Part shown: positions 22,661 through 32,981 of the stretch, piece by piece
Layout of the letters: the number at the start of each line of letters is the position of its first letter
Position numbering within the stretch: the first letter of the stretch is position 1
From: an uncultured Nitrosomonadales bacterium
Lineage (GTDB): Bacteria; Pseudomonadota; Gammaproteobacteria; Burkholderiales; Gallionellaceae
Direction of reading: 5' to 3'
Length of the DNA stretch: 35,141 nt
NCBI GenBank assembly: GCA_903885165.1
Contig: CAISHO010000053.1
Coordinates: forward strand, 1 to 35,141
Notes under the pieces: model-generated
Databases searched by the model: none
What the model was told of the DNA's origin: nothing
The model's input: only the letters and a program-made list of their open reading frames with translations
Position numbers and translations under genes: made by a program

Positions 22661-23215
22661 ATGAAAACAGCACAAGAATTACGCCCTGGTAACGTCTTTA
22701 TGGTCGGTTCCGACCCTATGGTTATTCTGAAGGCGGAATACAGCCGTTCCGGTCGTAACGGTTCGGTAGTCAAGATGAAGATGAAGAATCTGTTAACCGA
22801 ATCGGCCAAAGAAACCGTCTTCGCCGCAGATGATAAGTTTGATCAAGTCATCCTCGATCGCCGTGAAGTGACTTACTCTTACTTCGCCGATCCGATGTAC
22901 GTATTCATGGATGAAGAATACAACCAGTACGAGATCGAAGCGGAATCCATGGGCGATGCGCTCAACTACATCGAAGACGGTATGCCATGCGAAGTAGTGT
23001 TCTACAACGATAAGGCGATTTCGGTTGAGCTGCCAAATACAATCACGCGTGAAGTGATCTACACTGAACCTGCTGTTCGTGGCGATACTTCCGGTAAGGT
23101 GATGAAGCCTGCCAAGATCAATGGCGGATTCGAATTGCCGGTTGCGGCTTTCGTTGAAATCGGCGATAAGATTGAAATCGATACACGTACCAATGAGTTT
23201 AAAAAGCGCGCTTAA
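22661..23215 (+). CDS. efp: Elongation factor P
   Basis: EF-P binds between the P and E sites and speeds peptide bond formation at consecutive prolines. The 184 residues comprise the KOW-like domain I and OB domains II and III. The tip loop reads [10 protein letters not shown] with Arg32, the residue rhamnosylated by EarP, instead of the Lys used by EpmA-type systems; this agrees with earP being next door. The end [16 protein letters not shown] is standard. Strong codon regularity suggests high expression. A weak -10-like TACAAT lies inside the end of earP near 22625, so efp may also have its own promoter. Confidence 0.98.
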   Translation: MKTAQELRPGNVFMVGSDPMVILKAEYSRSGRNGSVVKMKMKNLLTESAKETVFAADDKFDQVILDRREVTYSYFADPMYVFMDEEYNQYEIEAESMGDALNYIEDGMPCEVVFYNDKAISVELPNTITREVIYTEPAVRGDTSGKVMKPAKINGGFELPVAAFVEIGDKIEIDTRTNEFKKRA

Positions 23216-23238
23216 TCAATAAGTTACTTTTTAACGAG

Positions 23239-23276
23239 CTGCTCGTGAGAGAAATCTTGCGGGCAGTTTTGTTTTT
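23239..23276 (+). terminator. Rho-independent terminator of earP-efp
   Basis: CTGCTCG (23239-23245) pairs with CGGGCAG (23260-23266) with one G-T wobble, over a 14-base loop, followed by TTTTGTTTTT (23267-23276). It begins 24 bases after the efp stop. Confidence 0.7.
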
Positions 23277-23392
23277 AACGCAGCCGCTTGACTGTGCAGC
23301 GCCAGAGGGTCGCAATTTTTCCCGGGGAAATTTTGCTGCGGCCCAGCCTCAAAGTCCGTAAAATGCCCCTTTTGCTTTTATAAGTGTGATTT

Positions 23393-24784
23393 ATGTCTAT
23401 ACGTACCCGTTTTGCCCCCAGTCCTACCGGTTATCTGCATATCGGCGGTGCGCGCACTGCGCTGTTTTCATGGGCCTATGCCAGAGGGCTGGGTGGCACG
23501 TTTATTCTGCGCATTGAAGATACCGATGTCGAGCGCTCAACCCCTGAGGCGGTGCAGGCGATTCTGGATGGGATGTCCTGGTTGAATCTGGGTTATGACG
23601 AAGGTCCTTACTATCAGATGCAGCGCATGGAGCGCTACAAGGAGGTGTTGGCGCAACTGATCGCGGGCGGTCACGCTTATTACTGTTACACCACGCCGGA
23701 AGAATTGGATGTGATGCGTGAGGCGCAGCGCGCACGGGGCGAGAAGCCTCGTTACGATGGTGCCTGGCGCCCTGAAGAGGGTAGGGTGTTGCCTGCGCCT
23801 CCTGAAGGTGTTAAGCCGGTGGTGCGTTTTAAGAATCCGTTGCATGGTGCGGTGGCATGGGACGATCTGGTGAAAGGGCGCGTCGTGTTCGAATCCAGCG
23901 AGCTGGATGATCTGGTGATCGCGCGCTCGGACGGTACACCGACCTACAATTTCTGCGTGGTGGTGGATGACTGGGATATGAAGATCACCCACGTGATTCG
24001 TGGTGACGATCATGTCAACAATACGCCGCGCCAAATTAACATCTTGAAGGCGCTGGGCGCCGAGGTGCCACAGTACGCGCATCTGTCGATGATCCTAGGT
24101 GATGATGGTACCAAGCTCTCCAAGCGTCACGGCGCGGTGAGTGTGATGCAGTATGCCGACGATGGCTATTTGCCTGAAGCGGTCATCAATTATCTGGCGC
24201 GTTTAGGCTGGTCGCATGGCGATGAGGAAGTTTTCCCGGTCGAGCAATTTGTTGAATGGTTCGATCTGGATCACATCACGTCTTCAGCGGCTCAGTTCAA
24301 TACAGAAAAGCTGCGCTGGCTGAATCAACACTACATCAAGCTGGCGGACAATACGCGTCTGGCGGCGCTGGTCGGTGGTCATCTGGCTGCGCGCGGTGTG
24401 ACAGTGAGCGATACGCCGCCGCTGGAGTCGGTGATTGCGCTGTACAAGGACCGTGCGGCGACGCTGCTGGAGTTGGCGGATGAGGCTGAGGTGTTTTACA
24501 TCGATGTGCATCCGTCGCAGGAGGCGCTGGACGCACAGTTGTTGCCGGAAGTGATGCCTGCCTTGCGCGAGTTGGCGACGCGTCTGGCTGATGTTGAATG
24601 GGTAGCGCCGGAGCTGGGTGCGTTGATAAAGGAAGTGCTGGTGCAGCATAAGCTGAAGATGCCTAAGCTTGCGATGCCGTTGCGTGTGATGCTGGTTGGA
24701 CAAACCCATACGCCTTCGGTAGATGCCGTGCTGGCCTTGTTTCCACGTGAAACTGTTTTGGCGCGTATCGCGAAATATTTGTAG
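23393..24784 (+). CDS. gltX: Glutamyl-tRNA synthetase
   Basis: A class I synthetase of 463 residues that charges tRNA-Glu. The HIGH-type motif is [12 protein letters not shown] (residues about 10-21) and the KMSKS-type motif is TKLSKRHGA (about 239-247). The glutamate-specific N-terminal catalytic part and the helical anticodon-binding part, to IAKYL, are complete. The ATG at 23393 gives the expected [13 protein letters not shown] start. A tRNA-Glu gene lies 150 bases downstream, so enzyme and substrate are encoded together, though from separate promoters. Confidence 0.98.
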   Translation: MSIRTRFAPSPTGYLHIGGARTALFSWAYARGLGGTFILRIEDTDVERSTPEAVQAILDGMSWLNLGYDEGPYYQMQRMERYKEVLAQLIAGGHAYYCYTTPEELDVMREAQRARGEKPRYDGAWRPEEGRVLPAPPEGVKPVVRFKNPLHGAVAWDDLVKGRVVFESSELDDLVIARSDGTPTYNFCVVVDDWDMKITHVIRGDDHVNNTPRQINILKALGAEVPQYAHLSMILGDDGTKLSKRHGAVSVMQYADDGYLPEAVINYLARLGWSHGDEEVFPVEQFVEWFDLDHITSSAAQFNTEKLRWLNQHYIKLADNTRLAALVGGHLAARGVTVSDTPPLESVIALYKDRAATLLELADEAEVFYIDVHPSQEALDAQLLPEVMPALRELATRLADVEWVAPELGALIKEVLVQHKLKMPKLAMPLRVMLVGQTHTPSVDAVLALFPRETVLARIAKYL

Positions 24785-24800
24785 AAAACGGAGAAAAGAC

Positions 24801-24829
24801 TTTACATTAACAGGTGCTCTCCATATAAT
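24801..24829 (+). promoter_or_regulatory. Strong sigma70 promoter of the tRNA-Ala/tRNA-Glu pair
   Basis: TTTACA (24801-24806) and TATAAT (24824-24829) are exactly 17 bases apart. The following GCGCGCTC is a GC-rich discriminator of the type seen at stringently controlled stable-RNA promoters. The tRNA-Ala gene starts 17 bases later. Confidence 0.85.
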
Positions 24830-24845
24830 GCGCGCTCTTCGAAAC

Positions 24846-24921
<76 letters not shown>

Positions 24922-24940
24922 AGAAGAAGATTTATATTAC

Positions 24941-25016
24941 GTCCCTATCGTCTAGAGGCCTAGGACATCGCCCTTTCACGGCGGTAACACGAGTTCGAAT
25001 CTCGTTGGGGACGCCA
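24941..25016 (+). tRNA. tRNA-Glu (TTC)
   Basis: A 76-base tRNA with encoded CCA. The acceptor GTCCCTA pairs with TGGGGAC (one wobble), the anticodon stem-loop CCGCCCTTTCACGGCGG-type region contains TTC, and the T loop is GTTCGAATC. It is 19 bases after tRNA-Ala and shares its transcript. Confidence 0.97.
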
Positions 25017-25026
25017 GATTCATAAA

Positions 25027-25058
25027 AAGGTAGCTTGATTATTCAAGTTGCCTTTTTT
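25027..25058 (+). terminator. Rho-independent terminator of the tRNA operon
   Basis: AAGGTAGCTTGA (25027-25038) pairs with TCAAGTTGCCTT (25043-25054) with two wobbles around a TTAT loop, and the T run extends to about 25057. It starts ten bases after tRNA-Glu. Confidence 0.85.
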
Positions 25059-25308
25059 GCGTCCTGTTCGCTCAAGGATGACGGTTGCGAGTTGCCATCG
25101 TATCATGCGCCTCGAGGGCGATTTCATTCCCTGATCAGATCTGCGTATAAAGCTCGTCTGAATATTCTATGCGATTGAGGGAGTGGCTCAATTTCTGCTG
25201 GCTCGAATCGCTGATTTCGAATTGATAAATACCGGGTATGTGAATTCAGATAAATTTATGGAATGGCGGTTGCGGGCGGTTTGCAGATTTCTAAATGACG
25301 CCGGTACG
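25059..25308. other. Gene-free stretch between the tRNA terminator and the ndk promoter
   Basis: I see no gene, repeat or clear structure here. An open frame that runs through this stretch into ndk out of frame has no recognisable protein features. Confidence 0.5.
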
Positions 25309-25337
25309 GCGACAGGCAAGGCAATCCCTGATAGAAT
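25309..25337 (+). promoter_or_regulatory. Candidate sigma70 promoter of ndk
   Basis: GCGACA (25309-25314) and TAGAAT (25332-25337) are 17 bases apart, followed by a GCGCGG discriminator. The transcript would have a leader of about 35 bases before the ndk ATG. Confidence 0.5.
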
Positions 25338-25379
25338 GCGCGGTCGTAATTTTATCAATCCTTGTTTGGAGAATTTAGC

Positions 25380-25805
25380 ATGGCTGTTGAACGTACTCTG
25401 TCGATTATCAAACCTGATGCAGTTGCAAAAAATGTAATTGGTCAAATCTATTCCCGTTTCGAAGGCGCTGGCCTGAAGGTTATCGCTGCACGCATGACCC
25501 AATTGTCACAAAAAGAAGCTGAAGGTTTTTACGCTGTACACGCAGCACGTCCTTTCTTCAAAGACCTGGTGAGCTTCATGATTTCCGGTCCTGTGATGAT
25601 TCAGGCTCTGGAAGGCGAAGGCGCGATTCTGAAGAACCGCGATCTGATGGGTGCTACCGATCCTAAGAAGGCTGACAAGGGCACGATTCGTGCTGACTTC
25701 GCTGACAGTATCGATGCAAATGCAGTACACGGTTCTGACGCTGCTGAAACTGCTGCGGTTGAAATCGCATATTTCTTCCCGGCTTTGAACGTTTACTCTC
25801 GCTAA
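25380..25805 (+). CDS. ndk: Nucleoside diphosphate kinase
   Basis: Transfers the terminal phosphate between (d)NTPs and (d)NDPs through a phosphohistidine. The 141 residues are the usual length. The start [15 protein letters not shown] and the active-site histidine in NAVHGSD are typical. The ATG at 25380 has TGGAGAA upstream. It opens the long conserved housekeeping run that goes on to der; rlmN begins 12 bases after its stop. Confidence 0.98.
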   Translation: MAVERTLSIIKPDAVAKNVIGQIYSRFEGAGLKVIAARMTQLSQKEAEGFYAVHAARPFFKDLVSFMISGPVMIQALEGEGAILKNRDLMGATDPKKADKGTIRADFADSIDANAVHGSDAAETAAVEIAYFFPALNVYSR

Positions 25806-25817
25806 GTATTTGTTTTA

Positions 25818-26915
25818 ATGCAAAAAAATCTTCTCGATCTGGATGCACATGCGCTGACCGCCTATTTCACAGAAATGGGTGAGAAGCCATTCCGCGCCAA
25901 GCAATTGCTGCGCTGGATATACCAGGTCGGGGAGTCCGATTTTTCTGCGATGACCGACATCGCGGGCACATTGCGTAACAAGCTTGCGCAGTGCGCCAGT
26001 ATCACCGTTCCAGATATTGTGAAGGAAGAATTATCCGACGACGGCACCCGAAAATGGCTGCTTAGTGTCGGCAACGGCAACGCGGTGGAGGCGGTGTACA
26101 TTCCCGAATCGACACGCGGTACGCTGTGCATCTCCTCTCAGGCCGGCTGTGCGCTGGACTGCTCATTCTGTTCGACCGGCAAACAGGGTTTTAACCGCAA
26201 TCTTTCCGTTGCGGAAATCATCGGTCAGTTGTGGTGGGCGAATCACCAGTTGGGCAAAAATGCTGAAGGCAACTGGGCGATCAGCAATGTGGTGATGATG
26301 GGTATGGGCGAGCCGCTGCTCAATTATGACAATACGCTCAGTGCCTTGCGCCTGATGCTGGACGATCAGGCTTACGGTTTGTCGCGCCGCCGCGTGACAG
26401 TGTCGACTTCAGGTATCGTGCCAGCGATGGATCGCTTGCGTGAAGATTGTCCAGTCGCACTGGCCGTCTCCTTGCATGCGCCGAACGATGCGCTGCGCGA
26501 TCAACTGGTGCCGATCAATCAGAAGTATCCGCTCAAGGAGTTGCTGGCTGCCTGTCGGCGTTATTTGGAAAAAGCGCCGCGCGATTTCATTACTTTTGAA
26601 TATGTGATGCTCGATGGTATCAATGATAGCGTGCAGCAGGCGCATGAACTGGTGCGATTGGTGCGCGACGTGCCGTGCAAATTTAATCTGATCCCGTTTA
26701 ACCCGTTTCCGCTGTCGCCCTATAAGCGCTCAAGGCCGGATGCCATCCAGCGTTTCCGCGATGTGCTGATGCAGGCGGATATCATCACCACGACACGCAA
26801 GACGCGCGGTGACGATATTGCCGCCGCGTGCGGTCAATTGGCTGGGCAAGTGCTAGACAAAACCCGCCGCACGGGAACGCGTCCCGTGGTATTTCATAAA
26901 GGGGCTGCGCTATGA
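25818..26915 (+). CDS. rlmN: 23S rRNA A2503 / tRNA A37 C2-methyltransferase
   Basis: A radical-SAM enzyme of 365 residues that methylates C2 of A2503 in 23S rRNA and A37 in some tRNAs, tuning decoding accuracy. The iron-sulfur motif CX3CX2C is visible as CALDCSFC at residues 111-118, followed by [18 protein letters not shown] and [18 protein letters not shown] are family blocks. One catalytic cysteine is the Cys of AACGQLAG near residue 338. The TGA stop overlaps the ATG of pilF (ATGA at 26912). Confidence 0.98.
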   Translation: MQKNLLDLDAHALTAYFTEMGEKPFRAKQLLRWIYQVGESDFSAMTDIAGTLRNKLAQCASITVPDIVKEELSDDGTRKWLLSVGNGNAVEAVYIPESTRGTLCISSQAGCALDCSFCSTGKQGFNRNLSVAEIIGQLWWANHQLGKNAEGNWAISNVVMMGMGEPLLNYDNTLSALRLMLDDQAYGLSRRRVTVSTSGIVPAMDRLREDCPVALAVSLHAPNDALRDQLVPINQKYPLKELLAACRRYLEKAPRDFITFEYVMLDGINDSVQQAHELVRLVRDVPCKFNLIPFNPFPLSPYKRSRPDAIQRFRDVLMQADIITTTRKTRGDDIAAACGQLAGQVLDKTRRTGTRPVVFHKGAAL

Positions 26916-27655
26916 AATATATTTTGATCTTCTCTCTATTGCTGGCCGGCTGTGCGGGCAACGGTAACGGCCCGGTGCCACAGAGTCAGTCCGGGGTCAA
27001 AAGCAGCGCTAAGGTTCATACGGAACTGGCCGGTTTGTATTTTGAACGCGCTCAGATGGGGATTGCACTGCAAGAAATTGAGTTGGCTTTACAGTCCGAT
27101 CGGAACTATGCGCCGGCTTATCATGTGCGCGGCCTGATCCATATGACGCTACGTGAAGACAAAGAAGCGGAAGATGATTTCGTACAAAGCCTTCGTCTGG
27201 ATAAAATGGATTCCGAGGCGCATAACAATTTTGGCTGGTTTTTATGCCAGCGCGGCCGTGAACAGGAATCGATCCCTCATTTTATGGCTGCATTGAAAAA
27301 TCCGCTGTATAACACGCCGGAACGGGCGTATCTGAATGCCGGATTGTGCTATCAGAAACAAGGTAAAAGTGCCGATGCGGAAGAGTTTCTGATGCGTGCC
27401 CTAGTGGTGCAACCTGAAATGGGTCAGGCCATGCAAGCGCTGGCGGAGCTGAAGTTCGCCCAAGGCGATTATGTGACTGCCAAGAAATATATTGCAGCAC
27501 AAAAGAATGAAAATTTGACGGCCGGACAAATTTTGCTGGCTGTACGTATCGAGCGTAATCTCAGGAATGCCAACGCAGAGGCAAGTTATGCCATGCAGTT
27601 AAGACAGCGATTTCCTGATTCGCGTGAGGCTCAATTGTTAATGCGTGGTGAATAA
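26912..27655 (+). CDS. pilF: Type IV pilus biogenesis lipoprotein PilF/PilW (TPR)
   Basis: An outer-membrane lipoprotein of 247 residues needed to localise and assemble the PilQ secretin of type IV pili. The signal [14 protein letters not shown] has a lipobox LAGC with Cys14. The rest is a run of tetratricopeptide repeats (for example [20 protein letters not shown] and [19 protein letters not shown]). It overlaps rlmN by four bases and rodZ by one base, so it is translated within the operon. Its presence implies pili elsewhere in the genome. Confidence 0.92.
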   Translation: MKYILIFSLLLAGCAGNGNGPVPQSQSGVKSSAKVHTELAGLYFERAQMGIALQEIELALQSDRNYAPAYHVRGLIHMTLREDKEAEDDFVQSLRLDKMDSEAHNNFGWFLCQRGREQESIPHFMAALKNPLYNTPERAYLNAGLCYQKQGKSADAEEFLMRALVVQPEMGQAMQALAELKFAQGDYVTAKKYIAAQKNENLTAGQILLAVRIERNLRNANAEASYAMQLRQRFPDSREAQLLMRGE

Positions 27656-28536
27656 TGGAACAAGAAAACAAAGTTGATTCGGCAATTGTAACGGAGGCCG
27701 TAAGTGTCGATAAGGTGAAATCGGTCGGGCAAATGCTGCGTGAAGCTCGAGAACGGCTGGGTCTGAGCGTGGAGGATGTGGTCGCGAATATCAAGCTCGC
27801 ACCGCGTCAGGTTGTGGCGATGGAAGCGGACGATTATAAGTCTCTGCCGGAAACGGCTTTTGTTCGCGGTTTTGTGCGCAGTTATGCGAAACTGTTGCAA
27901 CTGGATGCCCAACCGCTGCTCAATGCCTTGCCCGGCGCGGCACGCCCGCCGGTTGTTACAGAACCGTTCAAAGTCGAAACGCCATTTCCGGAACGCTCAA
28001 TGCGTCAGCAAAATTTAAATCTGCTGATCGCGGCATTTTTACTGGCACTAGTCATCGCTGGATTCGCACTCTGGCAGGCAAACTCCCCCCGGCCAGTCGT
28101 GGTCACGGAGGCTGAAAATACGCCTGATGCTGCGATGGTCGCGACCCCGTTGCCTTTACCTGAACAACTGGAATTGCTCGATGGCTCCGGTGTGCCGGTG
28201 GTGGAAGCCTCTGCTGTGGTTGCGGCGCCTGTCGCCTCTTCTGCGGTGGTGGTTGCGCCCGTCGTGGTTGCCACCCCGTTGCCTGTGAGCACGGGTCAGA
28301 TGGTGCGTGTCGAATTCGATAAGACCTCCTGGACTGAGGTTCGTGAAAAATCAGGCAAGATTCTGTCTAAACAGGTGAATCAGGCTGGCAGTGAGTTACG
28401 CGTCGAGGGGGTTGCCCCTTTTGTATTAGTGATTGGTCATGCCGCGTCTGCACACCTTTACTACAAGGACAAGCTGGTTGATCTGAAACCATATGTTAAG
28501 CCGGGTACTGACGTGGCACGTCTGACGCTGGAGTAA
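27655..28536 (+). CDS. rodZ: RodZ-family membrane protein with N-terminal HTH
   Basis: A 293-residue protein of the RodZ family, which links MreB filaments to the cell-wall machinery and sets rod shape. Residues about 23-90 are the cro-like helix-turn-helix ([19 protein letters not shown]). One membrane segment runs at about 122-140, a linker rich in Val, Ala and Pro at 145-220, and the periplasmic DUF4115 domain closes the protein ([19 protein letters not shown]). The ATG at 27655 shares its A with the TAA of pilF. The linker is low-complexity but in frame. Confidence 0.92.
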   Translation: MEQENKVDSAIVTEAVSVDKVKSVGQMLREARERLGLSVEDVVANIKLAPRQVVAMEADDYKSLPETAFVRGFVRSYAKLLQLDAQPLLNALPGAARPPVVTEPFKVETPFPERSMRQQNLNLLIAAFLLALVIAGFALWQANSPRPVVVTEAENTPDAAMVATPLPLPEQLELLDGSGVPVVEASAVVAAPVASSAVVVAPVVVATPLPVSTGQMVRVEFDKTSWTEVREKSGKILSKQVNQAGSELRVEGVAPFVLVIGHAASAHLYYKDKLVDLKPYVKPGTDVARLTLE

Positions 28537-28538
28537 CC

Positions 28539-29777
28539 ATGAACGTGATACTTCGCCGTCCGTCGCAACGGGTATTAATTGGCAAAGTCATGTTGGGTGG
28601 CGGTGCGCCTATCGTCGTGCAGTCCATGACCAATACCGATACCGCCGACATCGCTTCGACTACCAAACAGGTGTTCGAGTTGGCAAAGGCAGGTTCCGAG
28701 CTGGTTCGCATCACGGTAAATACACCGGAAGCGGCTGCTGCTGTGCCGCATATTCGTAACCGTTTGAATGCATTAGGTTGTTTTGTGCCACTGGTTGGGG
28801 ATTTTCATTACAACGGACACCGTTTGCTGACTCAGTTCCCGGAGTGTGCACAGGCGCTGGCTAAATACCGCATCAATCCCGGCAATGTCGGGCGCAACCG
28901 CGAGGAAGATGATCCCTTTACTATCATGATACAGACGGCGATCCGCTATGATAAGCCGGTGCGTATCGGGGTCAACTGGGGAAGTCTGGATCAGAAACTG
29001 GTGGTGCGGATGATGGACGAAAACGCCCGTCTGGCTAATCCGCTCGATGTCAAAGCGGTGACGCGCGCCGCGCTGATCGCCTCTGCCATAGAAAGCGCAC
29101 AACGGGCCGAGCAATTAGGCATGGCGCATAACCGCATCGTGTTGTCCTGTAAGGTCAGCGAAGTACAAGATCTAATCGCTGTCTATCGCTCCCTGACGCG
29201 GCAATGCGATTACGCCCTGCATCTCGGATTGACCGAGGCTGGGATGGGTTCCAAAGGAATTGTGGCATCGACTGCGGCCTTGTCTGTGCTGTTGCAGGAA
29301 GGCATCGGCGATACGATTCGGATTTCATTGACCCCTGAACCGGGTGGCGATCGCACGGCGGAAGTTTTGGTGGCGCAGGAGATTTTGCAAACCATGGGCA
29401 TGCGCGCGTTCGCGCCGATGGTGACGGCCTGTCCCGGTTGCGGTCGCACCACCAGCAGCTTTTTTCAGGAGTTGGCGCAGAGCATACAGCGCCACTTGCG
29501 TACGCAGATGCCGGTTTGGCGCGAGCAGTACGACGGCGTGGAGAATATGACGGTTGCGGTGATGGGTTGCATCGTAAATGGTCCCGGCGAGAGCAAGATG
29601 GCGAACATCGGTATCAGCCTGCCCGGCAACGGGGAAGCTCCCGCAGCCCCTGTTTACATCGACGGCGAGAAGGCGATGACTTTGCGCGGCGATAACATCG
29701 CGGCCGAATTTACCGGCATCGTCGATGATTATGTGACAAAAAAATATATTAAACGGGGAGTGGGGAGTGGGGAGTAG
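28539..29777 (+). CDS. ispG: 4-hydroxy-3-methylbut-2-enyl diphosphate synthase (flavodoxin)
   Basis: The iron-sulfur enzyme of the MEP isoprenoid pathway that turns MEcPP into HMBPP. The 412 residues hold the TIM-barrel start ([20 protein letters not shown]) and the 4Fe-4S domain with Cys298 and Cys301 (CPGCGRT) and Cys344 ([10 protein letters not shown]). The start is three bases after the rodZ stop. Oddity: the last residues, RGVGSGE, and the TAG are encoded by three copies of the heptamer GGGGAGT (29755-29775), so the native C terminus seems to have been replaced or extended by a repeat insertion. This tail lies beyond the conserved domain and probably does no harm. Confidence 0.97.
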   Translation: MNVILRRPSQRVLIGKVMLGGGAPIVVQSMTNTDTADIASTTKQVFELAKAGSELVRITVNTPEAAAAVPHIRNRLNALGCFVPLVGDFHYNGHRLLTQFPECAQALAKYRINPGNVGRNREEDDPFTIMIQTAIRYDKPVRIGVNWGSLDQKLVVRMMDENARLANPLDVKAVTRAALIASAIESAQRAEQLGMAHNRIVLSCKVSEVQDLIAVYRSLTRQCDYALHLGLTEAGMGSKGIVASTAALSVLLQEGIGDTIRISLTPEPGGDRTAEVLVAQEILQTMGMRAFAPMVTACPGCGRTTSSFFQELAQSIQRHLRTQMPVWREQYDGVENMTVAVMGCIVNGPGESKMANIGISLPGNGEAPAAPVYIDGEKAMTLRGDNIAAEFTGIVDDYVTKKYIKRGVGSGE

Positions 29778-29803
29778 AAAGTCGGGTTTTCCCACTTCCT
29801 ACT
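29755..29803. repeat. Heptamer repeat and hairpin at the ispG 3' end
   Basis: GGGGAGT is repeated three times (29755-29775). The last copy overlaps the ispG stop. AGTAGAAAGT (29773-29782) and ACTTCCTACT (29794-29803) then form a hairpin with one mismatch, closed by GGG/CCC around TTTT. The reverse complement ACTCCCC is one base from the ACTCCTC unit of the array at 18061. Confidence 0.85.
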
Positions 29804-29831
29804 TACAATTTTCCACTCACCAGGATTGAAT

Positions 29832-31106
29832 ATGAGCAACGAAACATTACAAGCCGTACGCGGCATGAACGATATTCTGCCTGACGAAGCGGCATTGTGG
29901 TTATGGTTTGAAGAAGTTGTGCGCGACTGGCTGGCCGGTTACGGTTATCGAAATATCCGTATGCCGCTGGTGGAACCCACGGGGCTGTTCAAACGTGCGA
30001 TCGGTGAAGTGACCGATATCGTCGAAAAAGAGATGTACAGTTTTGAGGATAGTCTCAACGGCGATCAACTGACACTGCGTCCCGAAGGTACTGCATCCTG
30101 TGTGCGCGCCGTGTTGCAGCACAATTTGCTGTATAACGCGCCGCAGCGTCTGTATTACAGCGGCCCGATGTTCCGTCACGAGCGTCCGCAAAAGGGACGT
30201 TACCGCCAGTTTCATCAGGTGGGCGTGGAAGCCTTAGGCTTTGCCGGTCCTGATATCGACGCTGAACAGATTTTGATGTGTGCGCGGCTTTGGAAAAAGT
30301 TGGGGTTGACCGATGTGACGCTGCAAATCAATACGCTGGGTGATTCTGCCTGCCGTCTGCGTCATCGCGCCAAATTGATTGCCTATTTCGAACAGAATCA
30401 GGCTTTGCTCGATGCGGAAGCGACCCGTCGATTGCACAGCAATCCGTTGCGTATCCTGGATAGCAAGAATCCGGCGATGCAGGAATTGATCGAAGCCGCG
30501 CCGAAATTGATGGATGAGCTGAGCGTCGAGGCGATCAATCATTTTGCGGCGGTGCAGGCAATATTGACGCGTCATGGTATTCCGTTTGAAATCAACCCGC
30601 GTCTGGTGCGTGGTTTGGATTATTACAACCGTACCGTGTTTGAGTGGGTGACGACACGTTTGGGCGCGCAAGGCACAATCTGTGCGGGCGGTCGTTACGA
30701 CGGACTGGTCGAGCAGATCGGCGGTAAGCCAGCTCCGGCCATGGGTTTTGCGATGGGCGTGGAGCGTTTGCTGGTGCTGTTGCAGGAAGGCGGTATGCCC
30801 TTGCCCAATCAGGTGGTCGATGTATATGTGGTGCATCAGGGCGAGGCTGCTGCCGTATTGGCCAGTACCGTTTCCGAGCAGTTGCGCGATGACCATTTAC
30901 GTGTGGTGATGCATTGCGGCGGCGGTAGTTTTAAGTCACAGATGAAGAAGGCCGATGCCAGCGGTGCTGTCGTGTCGGTGGTGATCGGTGACGATGAGGC
31001 GATGGCGGGTGAAGTCAGCGTCAAGCCTATGCAAGGCGGCGAGCAGGTGCGGGTGAAAGTGCAGGAACTTACCGCTACAGTTAATAAATTTATCAAGCAG
31101 GAGTAA
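29832..31106 (+). CDS. hisS: Histidyl-tRNA synthetase
   Basis: A class II synthetase of 424 residues that charges tRNA-His. Motif 2 is [18 protein letters not shown], the histidine-specific block is [15 protein letters not shown], and motif 3 is [13 protein letters not shown]. The C-terminal anticodon-binding domain is complete. The ATG at 29832 has AGGA at 29822-29825 six bases upstream; a TTG six bases earlier is not needed. Gene order ispG-hisS-yfgM-bamB-der is conserved in proteobacteria. Confidence 0.98.
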   Translation: MSNETLQAVRGMNDILPDEAALWLWFEEVVRDWLAGYGYRNIRMPLVEPTGLFKRAIGEVTDIVEKEMYSFEDSLNGDQLTLRPEGTASCVRAVLQHNLLYNAPQRLYYSGPMFRHERPQKGRYRQFHQVGVEALGFAGPDIDAEQILMCARLWKKLGLTDVTLQINTLGDSACRLRHRAKLIAYFEQNQALLDAEATRRLHSNPLRILDSKNPAMQELIEAAPKLMDELSVEAINHFAAVQAILTRHGIPFEINPRLVRGLDYYNRTVFEWVTTRLGAQGTICAGGRYDGLVEQIGGKPAPAMGFAMGVERLLVLLQEGGMPLPNQVVDVYVVHQGEAAAVLASTVSEQLRDDHLRVVMHCGGGSFKSQMKKADASGAVVSVVIGDDEAMAGEVSVKPMQGGEQVRVKVQELTATVNKFIKQE

Positions 31107-31111
31107 TCACA

Positions 31112-31750
31112 ATGGCAGCTTTGGATTTGCAGGAACAAGAACAGTTAGACACGCTTAAGGCCTGGTGGAAAGACAACGGTAATTGGGTGGTGGGCGTGGT
31201 TCTAGTTGCCGCGATCGCGATGGGTGGTTGGCGCGGCTGGCAGTATTACCATAACAAGCAGAGCGCGGAAGCCGCGACGCTCTATCAACAATTCGTCGAG
31301 CAGTTGGCCAGTAACGATGCCAAACGTGTCAATGATGCGGCTGCCGCCGTGATGGATAAATATGCTTCAACGCCTTATGCCGCGCGCGCGGCGTTAACCG
31401 CCGCTCAAATCAATGAGATGGGCAGTCAACCTCTGCGTGCCAAGACGCAATTGCAGTGGGTGATCGAGCACGCGTCAGAAGATGGTCTGAAGAACGTCGC
31501 CGGATTGCGCATGGCATCCATCCTGCTGGATGAAAAGGATTACGCGGGTGCGTTGAAATTGCTCGATGCCAAGCACGCTGCCTCGTTCGATGCGCTGTAT
31601 GCCGATTTGCAAGGAGATGTACTGGCGGCTCAGGGTAAGTCGGCTGAAGCACGTGCCGCATACCAAAAAGCGTTCGATAAGCTGGATGCGAAGAGTTCGT
31701 ATCGCAATCTGGTACAGATGAAGCTGGATACCTTTGGAGCTGCTAAATGA
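31112..31750 (+). CDS. yfgM: YfgM-family ancillary SecYEG translocon subunit
   Basis: A 212-residue inner-membrane protein with a short cytoplasmic N terminus (LQEQEQLDTLKAWWKDNGN), one membrane segment at about residues 24-41 and a periplasmic TPR-like domain (AATLYQQFVEQLASNDAKR, LGSQPLRAKTQLQW-type helices). In E. coli YfgM works with PpiD at the translocon in handing proteins to periplasmic chaperones. It starts five bases after hisS and overlaps bamB by four bases (ATGA at 31747). Confidence 0.9.
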   Translation: MAALDLQEQEQLDTLKAWWKDNGNWVVGVVLVAAIAMGGWRGWQYYHNKQSAEAATLYQQFVEQLASNDAKRVNDAAAAVMDKYASTPYAARAALTAAQINEMGSQPLRAKTQLQWVIEHASEDGLKNVAGLRMASILLDEKDYAGALKLLDAKHAASFDALYADLQGDVLAAQGKSAEARAAYQKAFDKLDAKSSYRNLVQMKLDTFGAAK

Positions 31751-32898
31751 AAAAAATACCCCTGCTGTTAATATTGCTTGCCATGAGTGGCTGTGGCAGC
31801 GTGGATATGGTTAAAGGATGGATGGGTGCGACTAAACCGGGTACGGTTGAACCGGCTAAACTGGTTGAATTCAGCCAGACAGCCCATTTTACTGAACGCT
31901 GGCACGCAGATTTTGGCGATTCTGGAGCGAGTCCGTTGCAGGCGACTCTGACGGCTGATGCCGTTTACGGTGTCTCAGGAAAAGGCGTGCTGACGCGTCT
32001 GGATCGCGCAACCGGCCGTCAAATCTGGCGCGTCGATAGCAATATCGGAGTGTCAGCCGGTGTTGGTAGCGGAGAAGGTCTGGTTTTGATCGGCAGCGAT
32101 AAGGGCGAGGTGCAAGCCTTCGGTGAAGATGGCGTGTTGCGCTGGAAGCATACGGTGTCCAGCGAAGTGATGGGCGTGCCGGAAGTCAGTGGCGGTGTGG
32201 TCGTGGTGCGTACCGGGGACGGTCATATCACAGGGTTGAGTGTGGCTGATGGTAGCCGCCGCTGGATTTACGAGCGCAGCACACCGGCTTTGGCAGTACG
32301 CAGTCATGCGGGTGTGACCATCCGTCGTGGCGTGGCTTACGCGGGATTTGCCGGCGGCAAACTGGTGGCACTTAAGGTAGCAGACGGTTCTATGATGTGG
32401 GAGAACTCGGTATCCGTTCCGCGCGGCAATACTGAACTGGAACGCATCAGCGACATCACCAGCAATCCGCAGATCAACGATGCGCAAGTTTGTGCGATTT
32501 CCTTTCAGGGGAATCTCGCCTGTTTCGAATCAGGTCAGGGTAGTCCGCTGTGGAACCGTGAAATCGGTAGCGATAAGGGGTTGTTTATATTGCGCAAACA
32601 TCTTTACGTGAGCGATGCTAAAGGCGTGGTTCAGGCGTTGGATAAAGACAGCGGCAGCACCATCTGGAAAAATGAGCAGCTCTTGTTCCGCGACACTTCT
32701 GCACCTTATGGTCAGGATGGACTAATTGTAGTCGGCGATTATGAGGGTTATCTGCATGCGCTCAATCGCGATGATGGACGTTTTGTTGCACGTATCAAAC
32801 TGGATGGCAGTGCCTTGTCGGCAGCGCCCGTTCAGATGGATGACGGCATGCTGGTACAAACACGCAAAGGCTCGGTTTACTCACTAACACTACACTAA
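31747..32898 (+). CDS. bamB: Outer-membrane protein assembly factor BamB
   Basis: A lipoprotein of the BAM complex that helps insert beta-barrel proteins in the outer membrane. The 383 residues start with signal MKKIPLLLILLAMSGC, with Cys16 as the lipidated residue. The remainder is an eight-bladed PQQ-type propeller, seen as repeated W-containing blades (RQIWRVDSNIGVSAG, GSRRWIYERSTPALAV, GSTIWKNEQLLFR). The gene is complete and overlaps yfgM by four bases. Confidence 0.96.
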   Translation: MKKIPLLLILLAMSGCGSVDMVKGWMGATKPGTVEPAKLVEFSQTAHFTERWHADFGDSGASPLQATLTADAVYGVSGKGVLTRLDRATGRQIWRVDSNIGVSAGVGSGEGLVLIGSDKGEVQAFGEDGVLRWKHTVSSEVMGVPEVSGGVVVVRTGDGHITGLSVADGSRRWIYERSTPALAVRSHAGVTIRRGVAYAGFAGGKLVALKVADGSMMWENSVSVPRGNTELERISDITSNPQINDAQVCAISFQGNLACFESGQGSPLWNREIGSDKGLFILRKHLYVSDAKGVVQALDKDSGSTIWKNEQLLFRDTSAPYGQDGLIVVGDYEGYLHALNRDDGRFVARIKLDGSALSAAPVQMDDGMLVQTRKGSVYSLTLH

Positions 32899-32916
32899 AG
32901 TTAAATGTGAAACGGG

Positions 32917-32964
32917 AAAAGTGAGACGAATTCACTTTTTACCTTCACTTTTTACCTTTCACTT
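32917..32964. repeat. Hairpin plus 13-bp tandem repeat between bamB and der
   Basis: AAAAGTGA (32917-32924) pairs with TCACTTTT (32932-32939) over a 7-base loop. TTCACTTTTTACC occurs twice in tandem (32931-32943 and 32944-32956) and a third partial copy TTTCACTT follows (32957-32964). Upstream, ATGTGAAAC echoes the repeat at 9735. It may weaken read-through from bamB, but der probably still belongs to the operon. Confidence 0.75.
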
Positions 32965-32981
32965 ATTTTAAGGTTTTCAAT

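Noticed and set aside
25183-25437. Open frame of 84 codons entering ndk out of frame
   Set aside because: It overlaps the ndk start in another frame, lacks a ribosome-binding site and resembles nothing known.
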